A stretch of 64,000 nt of DNA from Symbiodinium natans (taxonomy: Eukaryota > Sar > Dinophyceae > Suessiales > Symbiodiniaceae), in NCBI GenBank assembly GCA_905221605.1, contig CAJNDS010001391.1, forward strand, positions 72,501-136,500. Direction: 5' to 3'. Each line of letters starts with the position of its first letter. Within the stretch, counting starts at the first letter, position 1. Shown here one piece after another: positions 36,330 through 47,735 of the stretch. The position numbers were made by a program, and so were the translations under genes. The notes beneath the pieces are model-generated. The model was given only the letters and a program-made list of their open reading frames with translations, ran no database searches and was not told where the DNA came from.

Positions 36330-36914
36330 GTGCAGGCTCAAGATGTCTCGTGGACCAAACCCTACGAAGCCGCAGCAGCTGAAAGACTGAAGGACCATAT
36401 CGGCTGGAAATGCGGCCGTGAAGAATGGAGCCTGGCCAATGCTGTGCGAGTTTTCAGCTCGCACATTCTTGGACGGGGTACTGTCTGGCAATTCTGCGAA
36501 CACATCGTTGAAGCATGCCCGAACGAATGCCGTGGAACCTTCGACGAAGGCACTGTTGGATTTGGCTATGGGACAACTTGGTCAGAGACTGGGATCATCT
36601 GCAGGCAAATTTGCGGAGGTCGGACAGCACAAGCAGAAACACCTTCAAGATTGGAGCTCCATGGTCGAGAAACGGGAGATGAACACAGCCAACACAACTG
36701 GCGACACCACCACGGGCACCAGCGAATACTTCAGATGGCTTGGACCTATATTTCAAGCGATGATTTTATGGATGGGCATGGGAGAATATTACGAGATTGG
36801 AGATGCAAGAGCAAGCTGATGCAAACTAGAATCACATCTTTCATCATTGTCACAGTGCACGACTTGGCTCGAACCAGCCTGATGCACCGATTCCACTTCT
36901 TCTTTGGCTCATAG
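36330..36914 (+). other. Two overlapping plus-strand open frames (possible pseudogene)
   Basis: Frame A (36330-36914, 194 codons) begins MQAQDVSWTKPYEAAAAERL. Frame B (36418-36819, 133 codons) contains ALLDLAMGQLGQRLGSSAGK and YFRWLGPIFQAMILWMGMG. Each looks protein-like in part: A mainly before about 36540 and B mainly after. One frameshift would join them. The strand is opposite to all confident genes, and there are no clear introns. It could be a degraded intronless insertion, or chance. Confidence 0.3.
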
Positions 36915-37349
36915 CTGCATCAGGACGAGGCAAGCATATTCTTTTCATGAGAACCCATCCCTATCCCATCCCTGTCTTGTGAAGGCGCATGAGTTCCTTG
37001 ACTTTTCCTGGTTTGTTGCTATGCCCGCGTGGGGCTCTCTGCCGTGGAGGCTGAAGACAACCCAAACGGCAAACACAAAGCAAGGAAACACAGAGTGATG
37101 CTGTAGCTGTACGAGTAGGCCGTGACAGGCAGCAGTTTGAATGGTCCACAATTGCGCGCAGTCTCAGTAGTCTCTGAAATGTCGTGAAGGAACTACCAGT
37201 GACCGGTCAACAGCCCTCGGCTCTCCAGCTGCAGGACCCAGACGCAAGTGCCACGCTGAACCTGAGATCCAAAAGGAGACACCCGCGATCTGCATGTTCA
37301 AGGCATGTTACCGCATTGACTCTGCATATCTCTGCATGTTCTGCCGCGA

Positions 37350-39720
37350 TGAGCAGAGTAAAGGTTCTGGGCCCACGGCCGCCAGCGTGCCCCCCTCCAA
37401 TGCCTCGAGTCTGGAAATCTCTCTCCGCTCCAGGAAACGTACACACTTTGCTCGTGCGTTTCCCTCACTGCTCTACAGCGGTTTCTTTGTGACTCTAACT
37501 GCTGTGGAAAAATGCTCTGCTATGCTCTGCATGTCCGTGCTCTCTCAGCTCTCTCTCAGCGGCCTCCCACTGGCGGTCCGCCTGGAAGAGGCCGGTGGAC
37601 ACCGGCGCCCGGCTCGGCGCGCTGGGCACTGAGCGCGAAGGTGCCGAGGGCGCTGAGGGAGCGAAGGTGTCCGGCGGCTCGCCAGGCAACGAGGCCTCAC
37701 CAAACTTCTCCAAACAAAACATTCCGTAACATTCCCCTGTTTAAAAAGTTCAGAAAACCTGCCCCCCAAACAAAGCACGAGCCGACGAAAAACAACCTCG
37801 GGAGTCCAAGCTCTTTTCGCGCGGGGGGGGCGACAGCGGCACGATTCCAACTATTCGGAGTGTCACAGACTTCAAACTACTCACACGGCCTGGGGTGCGG
37901 CCGCAGCGGGCGTGCTGCGCAGCGTCGGCGTGCCCTCGGGCTCCTGGGGCTCCACGTCGCCCTCCGGCTCCTCAAGTCCTGCTCGCGCATGCACTCGCTC
38001 GCTCCCTGACGTCTCCCTCCCTGAGCGTCTCCTCTCTGGAGTCCGTGCTCTCTCACTTTCGGCCCCCCCCCCCCCCCCCCCCAACACCCCACCCCATCCT
38101 TTACCACGCGCCGCAAGGTCCGTGCTGCTTGAAGACCTCGTGCAGGACGTCAAGCTTTGGTCCAGGCCTCTCGGTTCACAGGCGGAAAAGTCCCCGCACC
38201 TTCACCCCGCCGTAACTAGATCCGCCACGCACATCCGCACCCGTGCATCACCACGCATCACACGGGGGGCCTTCGTCTTTGGAGTCGGGCCACGCGTCTC
38301 GAATTTCTGGCGCCTGCATGCAGGCGTTCCGAGCCGCAGTGAGAGTGGATGTGCACAGTGTACAGGGGTTACATGAAAAGTGTACAGTGCTTAGGCTATC
38401 GGCTTTGCAAGTCACATTGAGTTATCTACATTGAGTCACCCGTCACCCCGTCACCCGTCACCTGCCTCGGCCTCGGCTTCGGGCTCGTGAAAGCTTCGGA
38501 GCCGCTGCTTCGTCGCGCGCTGCGACGGCTGCTGCGGGGACGGCTGCGGCTGCCGGCTTAAGGGGGGGCTGGGCTGCGGCGCGGGCTGCGGCGCGGGCCG
38601 CGGCGCGGGCTGCGGGGGCGCCGGCTGCTGGGGCTGCGGGTAACCGCGCTGAGGGGAGGCTTGCTGGGCCTCGGCCTTGGGTGCCTCGGCTTCCTCGGCC
38701 TTGCTCTTGGCCCCTGTGGCCCCCTTGGCCCCTGCCCCACCTTCTTTGGGCTTGGCCGATTCTTTGGCCCCTTCCTTGGCTTTGGTCCCTGGCTGCCCCT
38801 TGGCTGGCTCGCCAGGCTCCTTTCAAGAGATGCCAAGAGAATGCAAACCCCCCGCAACACTCCCCTCCACAACTCCCTCCAGCTGTCCCTCCGTTCAAGG
38901 TCTCTTTTTTCTTGCAGAAAGAAAAGCTGAAGAGCACGTGTCTTATCAAACCGCTTCTCCCACACGCTCGCCCCGACGCGTCCTTGGCCTCGCTGGGCTC
39001 CTGAGAGCGTTTAAGAGAGAGAGGAGAAGGAACTCTCCAAAAAAGGAAAGGGCACAAAACCCAAGGGCAGCTCTGAGAGACTCACAGATCTCTTGTGTGA
39101 GAGAAAACTGACAGAAAAGGCTTTTCAATTAGAGGAAAACAGCTGAGCGGGAGAGAAGCCTCTTAGAGTCTCTCTTCTCAGCTGAGTGTCTCTCTCCTCT
39201 TTCCGAGTGAGAGCCCTCCGTATGGCCCCCCCAGTGTGTACTGTGTGGTTGAAGCTTCGGGGCATGGGCACCGCACACGGCTGACTTAGAAAACCGTAGC
39301 TCTCTTAAGAGCTCTCTCATCCCCAGCTGCTGTCGTCTGGGGCAGCTCAAGCGTCAAGGGCAGCCAGGGTCCACTGAGGCTCTCACTGGGGGCTCCGCAT
39401 GCTCGTTCACAAGATCCTTCTTGTCTCAGGGCGTGGTCATACACAAGCACCAGAAATCTCTCATCAAGTCAACAAGCGTCAACTAGCATGACAAGCGCGC
39501 AAGCTCGAGGTGGAAGAAGAGGATGGCCCCAACTTACATCTCTATAGGGCACTTCTGAACGGCAAACATCGGCAATACTTTCTTAGCGGTAAACATCGGT
39601 AGGCCATGCAATCCCCTTTCCCCACAACCCCATCTGCTCGGCACTTCCGGGTGATAGGATTTCCTGAGGTGAAGCTACCCCGTCTTGAAGCCACAGACTT
39701 CAAACACGGAGGCGGACTCC
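37350..39720 (-). CDS. Charged and Pro/Gln-rich exons; tail of the USP gene or a separate gene
   Basis: Readings include 39720-39675 (ESASVFEVCGFKTG), 38819-38462 (EPGEPAKGQPGTKAKEGAKE, then PQPQQPAPPQPAPRPAPQPA; about 119 codons, GT donor), about 38345-38265 (NACMQAPEIRDAWPDSKDEG), about 38180-38115 (GPKLDVLHEVFKQHGPCGA), about 37979-37894 (GLEEPEGDVEPQEPEGTPTL, GT donor), about 37720-37540 (DRQWEAAERELREHGHAEH) and about 37440-37370 (ERREISRLEALEGGTLAAVG). These are disordered or coiled segments. The stretch 39100-39660 has no exon I can support. Product unknown. Confidence 0.5.
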
Positions 39721-39739
39721 AAGTTCCCTCTACAAGTTC

Positions 39740-40263
39740 TGGCTCCGACTAAGGGGGAGGGAGCATACTTTGATGTCCTCGTCGCTGTCCTCCCGCCTTT
39801 CCTTGCAGAGTGCAGACAGAAGGGAAACAACAAAAAGCAGGCGCACCTTTCGCGCAGAGGGGCCCTCCCCCGATGACCCCGAATGACTCCAAAAACTCCG
39901 CGGCTCCTGGGGTTTCCGATCTTTTTGTTCTTTTTCCTTCCTCTTCTTCTGCTTCCCCTTCTTCTTCCTGGCCTGCCGAGCACGGATGCACTCACGTGTC
40001 TGCTCTCACACTTGTGCTCACGCATGGCGCTGCTGGCTTCCAGCAGCTACACCCCCGGCCGCCCCAGCGCAGGAGAAAAGCTGTCACAGCAGGGATATGG
40101 GCCATGAGGGGGGGGAACGAAGAGGCGAAGGACTCAGAAAGCAAGCTCTGGAGCTCTGGCGCCCCTCCACCCCCGCAGTATGATGCGTACCAGCCGGAGA
40201 GAGCTTCACGGTTGCAAATTTGACATGTCAGCGAGCAAGCGCGAGAGAAAGAGAGAAAGAGAG

Positions 40264-40297
<34 letters not shown>

Positions 40298-41632
40298 GAA
40301 GGAAGGAAGGAAGGAAACCAAGAAAGAAAGACATAAAGAGTGAATGAATGAACAAAAGTTACTTCTTCACGCTTCCGGACCCTGTGCGCTGCTTACTTTC
40401 ATTGAGGCTCAGATTCCCCCCGCCTCCGTCTCCAACTGCAAGGAGCCGTTCGGGCCAGTCCCGCTCGTAGCCTCGCCACAGAGTTACAGACCCGCTTCTC
40501 ACAAAAACGACTATCTGACTATCTTTATCGCTTATAGCTATCAAAAAAAAAGAAAAAAGCTTCCATCTTTGTAATCTCTTCAGAGGGTGCCTCCTCAAAG
40601 TGCTCCAGGAATCGCTCGACGGCACTCTCTGTGACACTGGAGGCGCGGCTGATCGCCTCTCCTGCAGCGTCCGCCCACTTTTAGACGCTTGTCTCGTTCC
40701 CGAGAGGTCCCCCCCGCCCCGCCTATCTTGCACTCGAGAGTTCTCTTCTTTTTGATGTTACATGCTGGGGGAAGGAGTCAGCGCTCTACGCTCCGCGGCC
40801 TTGCCCCAATTGGCTGCCGCTCTTGCCACGCTTCTTTCCGCGGGCGGCCCGCAGAACCTCCTCGAAGCCTCTTCAAGGATTCAATATTAGTGAAGTAACT
40901 TTGCGTAGCTGTGCGAAACTACAGAGAAAGAAAAACGACAGAAGCCCTGGCCACACTTGAAGGAAACGGCGCCTTCTTCGTCGGACTCCTGCGCCTCGTT
41001 GTCGGGGACCTGCCATAGCAGAGGCGCACATTTAAAGAGGCAGGTCTATTTGTCAAGAGCAAAACGTCAAAGTTTGAACTTCATAATTCTCACGAATTCG
41101 AAGGCTTCGAACTTCCAGCGAAGGCCTCGATGGGAACCTCGGAAGGCTCGTCCTCCAAAGGCAACTCTCGGCCAATCCCTGGCTCAGAGGTCTACTTATG
41201 CGTGGTATGGCAGATGGACGTCCTCATCCTCTTCTTCGCTATCCTCCTCGTCCTGGGCCTCCCATCGCTCTTCTGGGCTGCAAAGGTATGCGATGATGCG
41301 ATGGAGAGGCGCCTCCGGCAGCTCGAATCCACCCGACTCCTCCGGCCGCACCTTAGAACGGCGCGGAAAACCACAGAGTGGAGCACAGCGAGTCACCATA
41401 CCGCTTGGGGGAGGAGAGAATCTACAGCGAAGCAAGCTCAAAAAGAAACAGAGTGGCACAAGCGCACCTGGTGCTTCCTTTCCTTCTCCTTCTGCTTCTT
41501 CTTCTGCTTGGCTTTCTTCTTCTTCACCTCGTCATGTGCGCGTGCCCCCGGCTGCCCCCCAACAACGGAAGGATGGAACGCGTGGGGAGAAGCCGAGCAG
41601 ACTCCGCAGAGAGCAGCAGAGAGCCCCCTGGC
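39740..41632 (-). CDS. Lys/Glu-rich exons downstream of the USP domain
   Basis: In order: about 41560-41480 (HDEVKKKKAKQKKKQKEKER, GT donor), about 41355-41310 (RPEESGGFELPEAPLH), about 41280-41215 (ERWEAQDEEDSEEEDEDVHL), about 41185-41100 (GRELPLEDEPSEVPIEAFAG), about 41010-40950 (VPDNEAQESDEEGAVSFK), about 40865-40805 (EEVLRAARGKKRGKSGSQLG), about 40680-40590 (AISRASSVTESAVERFLEHF), about 39985-39895 (ARQARKKKGKQKKRKEKEQK) and about 39795-39755 (ERREDSDEDIK, GT donor). All are acidic or basic low-complexity sequence. Their position makes them the likely C-terminal extension of the ubiquitin protease. Linkage by phase is shown only to the exon at 41739. Confidence 0.5.
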
Positions 41633-44600
41633 TGCCTCCTTCAGCTGCTCGGCGTGCAGGTCGTTCAGGAGCTCGGCCTCCGCGGCCGCCGCGGCCTCCA
41701 ACTCCACGCTGCCCGCCTCAGAGAGGAACTGGCTGGAGGCTGCAGAGCTCCCGGATTCCCTTAAAACAAAACTGTTTAAGTAAGTAGACCCCTCAAAAGG
41801 GAAGCAACCCTATCTATAGCGGGGCCTGCATGTGCTCACCGCGCTGGAGAGGCATCTGCAGTTCTGGGCAGAGTTTCGGCAGCTTCGGTTCTCGGAGAAG
41901 CTGACCGAGCTCGCTGTCCTCTTTGTGACTGTGGACGTATACATACACCGTATACCGGAGGTCCACTCCTACATACTCCTACTTCAATGAGGGCATATAG
42001 ACAGTAGAGTCTGACATACTCTCCACTGGGTCACGACGGAACCCTGGCAATTTTTTAGAATTTGCTTGCTCTTGTCTCGAGCATCGCAGAGAGCAGTACA
42101 GCAACATGTGGAAACATGTTGTGAACAACAGGCATCATTGGCATCTCCTTGAGGTAGAGCAGCATGGAGGCCCTCGACTCACGCGGCCGCTTGAGCACCG
42201 CAGAGGGGCCGTAGAGGTAGTTCACGCAGAGCCACTCCTCCCCGCCAAAGGAGGCGTCCACGGCAGTGGCATTCGAGACGCCACAGACCGCCGCGCCGGC
42301 CTCCCGGTCATCGAAGCGATACCACTGTCCCCGGTCACCTCAAGAAGTGTTCTCGTGAGAACATGATGGACATGAGTTCAACAACATTGAACCTTTCATC
42401 GGCTTCTGCAACCCCACCTTCCATCTCGGGCCGGATGTAGGATAAGTAGTGGTCGTCACACTCCACCATGATGGCATACAGGTGGTAGAGGGCCCCGCCC
42501 TCGGCGTACCTTGGACGCGCCATCCAAAAGACTCAGAAATCTGGATGGCTGAACTTCAGCTCACAAAAGTCGCGACTCTTCCTCCAGGGCACTTGCTCAA
42601 GTCGATCTGGCGCGGAAAGCGCAAGAAGGTCTCCGTGAGACCCGAGAGACCCGTGCAGCAATCGTAGTCGCCCCGCTTCAGGTACCACTGCAGGACCGAT
42701 GGCCTAAAGCACTCAGTCGCCTCTCTACTCTACGCGGTCAAACTTGATCCCCAAATCATGCAAAAGTGCAAAAAAGCGCCAAACGCCTTTGTACGAGCTT
42801 TGAAGGCCCAGCCACGTGCGCCGGAACTTTCGTGTCGTGCGCACTCGAAGTCCAGAACCGTCCTCGATGATTTTAGGCGAGAAGTACTGGTCCAAGGTCT
42901 CTTCCAAGGTGGCGAAGCCTCGGACCACCTAGCAGAAAGGGCCCCAGGCAGGCGGCAGACTTAAGCTGCAAGGGATTTTTCACTCTCTCGGCTGTCTCTG
43001 GCTCTGGCTCTCGACAAAAAATCCTCTGCTCTGCTCTTGGGGCCCCGTCCAGGGTGAAGCAGGGCCCGGTGTGCACGCAGGCATCCGAGAAGTCGCCCTC
43101 CAGGGCCTGGGCCGCCCACTCCACCTGAAGCTGCAGATGCTGCAAAAAGACCTAACAGAGATAGAGGGAGAGAGAGAGGGAGACAGAGAGAGAGAGAGAG
43201 AGCTCCCTCCAATCTCTCTGTCTCTTTGACAAAGGAAGGAGAAGAAATCGGCCTCTTTCAGGCGCGATTGACCCGTTTGTCTATGACTTCTGCAACTCTA
43301 TGACTTCCGATATGTGGGTCCACACATCTGACGGGTAGCGTTGGGCAACGACCAACTCCAACCCTTAACCCAAAAAAAGCATCCCTTGTGCCTCTGACCC
43401 CCCCCCCCCCCTCCCCACTTCCTTTCCACTGGAGCGTGTGGTTTGTGGTTTATGGTGATTAGGGTGAGTTCAGAAAAGAAGAGGTGTCGTGTCACTCTGC
43501 TAAGGCAGTTGGAAGTTGGACATTGGCATGGCTTCCTTCCCGGGCCGAACCTCCCCCCAGCCTCGAAGGTGAACATGTCCTGGATGGACTGCCAAAGCGT
43601 CTTGTTCTCTGCGGGCACCTCAACCACGCGTGGTAGCGCCTCGGCAGAGGAATTGTCCAAGAAAAGCTCGAACAAGCGATGATTGTCAATTCAAATATCA
43701 TGGTGTACTTATCATATTCATCGTCGGACATCTCTCAAAAGCCTCGCCTTCGCCGCCTTGCCGCCCTTGGCCTTGGCTGCGGCCGCCTTCACCGCGGCCT
43801 CTTCGGCCTCCGCAAAGTCTGCAAAAAATCTGTGAAGAAGAAGAGCGAAACAGGAACAGCGAAGAGGAAGCCAACCCAGGCAACCGCACGGCCGAGAGAA
43901 GGAAGAGAGGCACTGGCCCAGGACCACTCGCCAAGATCTAACTAGAGTAGTGCGAAGTGCGAGTCTGCAGAGATACGCAACCAAAAAAAGAAAATGTACA
44001 CCACAAGCCACAAGCCACTTAAGGTCACAATGTGTGGTCTCCTTGAGCATCTCTGCCGTGGGCATGAGCTCGGACTCCAGACACGAGAAAACCTCCTGGC
44101 AGAAGACGTCTGGATCTGCCTGCCGCGGCCACCAAATTGAGAGACACCTCTTAGAAGCATGTGGATAGGGAGAGAGGTATGTGGAGAGAGCGAGAGCGAG
44201 CGAGAGAGAGAGAGAGAGAGCGAGATCTTACAAAAAAAGCCTGGAGAATAGCAACAAGTAACAAAAGAAGAGGCGCTGCCCCGGTGCCTTGCAGACCTTG
44301 CCCCAGCCCTTCCGACCAAAGGCCGCGCAGAGCACCGAGCAGGAGGCCGGAAGCGTCCGGTGCTGAGCAGAAGGAATGTAACATGGAGGGGAACTTGGGA
44401 ATGAATGTGGGAATTCGTGGAAAAATATGCGAAAAAGAGATGCAGTTTTCTTATAAGCTGCAGAAAGACATGCGAGGCCCGTGGGCCTGCAGCCGCACAA
44501 AGATCTCTCGCAAGGCCGGCAGAACCTTGCCCAGCGGCATTGCCACAAAGAAGCAAGAGCAAAAACAAATGGAGCGTGGACTCTTGGGGTGTGCTGAAAA

Positions 44601-46515
44601 ACGATGCTTGCGGCCAGGAAACACGGGACTTTTTTGTGGACAGCTGGCAGGGGTTGGAGGCGCTGTAGATTGCCTCAGCATGAAGACAGGACTGACAGGA
44701 CTGACAGGACGCCAGAGACGCGAGACTGCAGTCAAAAGATGCAGGGACCCTGGCAGAGCGGAAGTACCCCAGGTGGTACCAAATCTGCACGAGGCTGTTC
44801 AAGAACTGCGGCGCCCGCCTCAAAATGCCGCGACTTCGAACATGTCTTCGGACACGTTGGTTCGGATGCCGGTCTTTTAAGAGGTAAATGTTGCATCACA
44901 TCCGCCCAGGCCTCGGGCCGAAGGTGTTTCGGTTGTGAGAACCGGCACCCCCCTAAGCCCCGAGCCCCCCCCCTCTTTTTGCCTTTGCCTGGAATGGGTG
45001 CCCCCCCGTAGGCGCCCCCTTTGCCTTTTGCTTGGGGCCCCGTGGCTCAACTGGTGTGAGCAGTAGGTGACGAATCCTGTCCAAGCCGAACCGAACCTTG
45101 AACCTTGAACTAAACACCCAAAAGCGACTAAACCCCAAACCATAAACCTTGCGCCCTAAGCCCTCAACCCAACCCTCAACCCTAAACGATAAACCCGCAG
45201 CCCTGAACCCTGAACCCGAAACCCTAAACCCAACCCTATATTGCTTGGGGTCCAGCGACTGGGGCGCTGCGGAATCACCATGCTCATGCGGATGCGCTGG
45301 GCCGGGCCGAGGCGGGTCGCATAGCGTTAGAAAAGCTTCAAAGAGACATCCCGAGAATCCCCCCTTCTTTTGCTCCAGGGCGCTCGTAGGAGCCCGGGTC
45401 GATCTTGCCTGAAAAGAATGGGCAATCAATACCCAGGGGAACGTATTCAGAGAGGTGTGGTCATCGGCCGACAGACTAGCAAATCTTTGCGACGCCTTGT
45501 GGATCGAGTTCTTTAGGGCCATGTGGGGCCATATGGGGCCAAACAGATGAGCGCGCAGAAGAGCTCGAACACTCTCGAAAAGCGATGGAGGCACTGAGGC
45601 TTATACTGAGGCTCATGTACCGCGACTTGGTCTTGGAGTTCACCTTCATCGCCCCGCCAGCCAGGTAGACGGAGGCGCCTTTTCTTTCTTTCTTTCAGAA
45701 GAAGAAGAAGAAGTGAACTCCGACTTTTTTCAAACTGCCTCAAAAACACTCCTATCTTATAGAAAGAAAGAATGAGGATCCCAGAAGTTGGCAAGAGCAA
45801 AAGCAAAGCTCTGTTTTTGAAAAACACAATCCTTCCGCGGGAGCTGTGCCGAGCGGCGGAAGCAGACGGTGTCGTCCTTGTCCACGAAGCCGCTGGAGCG
45901 CAGCGTCGCCTCGTCGCAGTGGACGAAGTCGTGCCAGCCCCGGTCGATCGCCTCGCTGAGACCACACACGCTATATCAGAACTCTTGTCACTTCTTGCAA
46001 AGAAACCAACAATAGCTCAACAAAAAGAGGAGAGGCTCTGAAACTAACCCTGAAACGGACTCTTCTTTGTCTCTCTCTTCTCAACCCTCCCTCCTGCTCT
46101 CTTCTCAATCCTCTCTCCGAGTCTCGGCCCGGGCCTTGCCGTCGGAGGACTCCACCGGAGAGAAGGTGTGCTTGTCGTGCTTCACGATGGACTTCTTCAG
46201 GTCCTCTCTGCCAGGCTGCAACAAGAAAACGCGCTGGAGTAAGGTCTTTGACAGGAGCCATCACGGCGCTCCAATCCACACTTCTACGCTCTCTGCCTCT
46301 TCCGGTTCTCTACGCAAGCGGAGAGCCAAGTCGCCCCAAACGTACCCGCCATCATCCACACATCTCATCTGGGTGCCACAACTTCCATGTCACACGTCCT
46401 GGAAGTTGATGAGCGACACCAGGAACTGCACGTCCTCGAAGTACCAATGCGGCGGGTAGTCTTCGCTGGGCCGGGCTTCCACAAACGCGGAGATCCAGCG
46501 TGTGTCCTTCTTGTC
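41630..46515 (-). CDS. MATH-USP ubiquitin carboxyl-terminal hydrolase (USP7-like layout)
   Basis: Removes ubiquitin from substrates. MATH domain: 46515-46396 (RWISAFVEARPSEDYPPHWY), 46215-46135 (EDLKKSIVKHDKHTFSPVES) and 45951-45832 (RGWHDFVHCDEATLRSSGFV), all in phase. USP (C19) domain: 44815-about 44752 (FLNSLVQIWYHLGYFRS, the Cys-box), 44525-44479 (LPALREIFVRLQAH), about 44365-44300, 44119-44042 (DPDVFCQEVFSCLESELM), 43666-43562, 42928-about 42740 (GFATLEETLDQYFSPKI), 42703-42592 (PSVLQWYLKRGDYDCCTGLS), 42509-42418 (EGGALYHLYAIM, then the catalytic His in DDHYLSYIRP) and 42338-42146 (GQWYRFDD with the acidic residue, then SRASMLLYLK). The catalytic Cys codon falls on the preceding exon, which was not found. 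Exons 41928-41840 and 41739-about 41632 continue in phase as a charged tail. Donors include GT, GC and GA. Confidence 0.88.
45085..45240 (-). repeat. Degenerate CCCTAAA (telomere-type) array
   Basis: Near-copies of CCCTAAAC, CCCTGAAC and CCTTGAAC in a row, the reverse complement of the TTTAGGG patch at 17337. It sits in the intron region where the catalytic-Cys exon of the USP gene is expected. Confidence 0.8.
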
Positions 46516-46689
46516 CTCACCATCCCCGCGTACGATTGGGTTGCCATGGAGTGTCGCGTCGTGACTGCTATCTTTGTGATTGAGAAATACATGAAGAACC
46601 ACTAGAGACTTGAGGCTCCAGATACAAGTACCTGCATGTAGTTGTGGAGTCTCTCACATACAGCAATCTCTCCATGTGATGCTCTGCCC

Positions 46690-47290
46690 CGCCTCCTTCC
46701 CATCGTCCTTCTTGCCCTCCTTGTCGTTCTCCTTGTCCCTCTCCTTCTCTTTTGGGACCTCCTTGAGCAGCGCTGCCTTCAACTTCTCCTTTTCCTTGTT
46801 TCTTCGTAGGGGAATCTTGCAAGAGGAAGAGAGAGACAGAGAGAGAGTGAGGAACCAGATGGAACAAGGGGGTTGGACATTGCTCTCTGGAAGAGAAAGG
46901 GCAGAGCTACGACCACATATCTACTTGCTGCCGAAGAAGCGGTCTTGACGTTGTCCCTGCGCCGTGCCTTGGCTTTCTCCGTGTCCTCCTCCTCCTTCTT
47001 GCCTGCGAGCAAGAAATAGAGCCCAGAGTGTTTAAACTATAGAAAAATAGACAAGCAAACAGGTGGTACAAAGTATCACGAAAATCAGGGAAGCATGTTA
47101 CCCTGGCCACACACACACCAACAGGGGCACGCTGATGAAATGAAAATCCTCGGCGACGACTGGGCCAACACCACGAAAGGTACTGCCCTTCCCTTTTTCA
47201 GACTTCATGCTTTCGCGTTTCTCGGGAATGTCGGATGTTACAGGCGAAGCCGACTGCGAGAGTTCAACTGCCGAACATAGCAACACTTAC
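46690..47290 (-). CDS. Probable N-terminal exons of the MATH-USP gene
   Basis: Three hydrophilic readings lie upstream of the MATH exon: about 47280-47130 (SPVTSDIPEKRESMKSEKGK), about 47000-46925 (KKEEEDTEKAKARRRDNVKT, acceptor CGCAG) and about 46800-46690 (KEKEKLKAALLKEVPKEKER). A disordered N-terminus before MATH is usual in USP7 proteins. The linkage and the start codon are inferred; an alternative is a separate short gene. Confidence 0.45.
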
Positions 47291-47299
47291 AGTATTGTT

Positions 47300-47676
47300 A
47301 GAATGAAGGCCAGTCAGCTTGTAGAAGCTCACGACCCACCGGCAGATAAAGAAGAAAAGACGAGGTAGTAGAGGAAGAAACGAATGTTGATGCAGAGGAT
47401 ACCGAACCAAATGTGATATGACTCTCTCTCTCTCTCACATGACTGATATGATGTGATTGTGTTGTGGTGCGTTATTTGCCGGTCTTCTTTTCACACAACA
47501 CCGACCCCGCACCTGGCCGATTCTTCCGCGCATGCTCCGGGGCGCTCTTGGTACCCTGCGGGAAGACCAGCAGCCTCGGTCGCTTAGCACTTCATGCGCT
47601 TCAGATACTTCAGAACTGCCAGACCCTGTGAGAACGTCTGTGTGATCCGAATGCGCGCCTCGCATCCTATAGAGAG

Positions 47677-47735
<59 letters not shown>

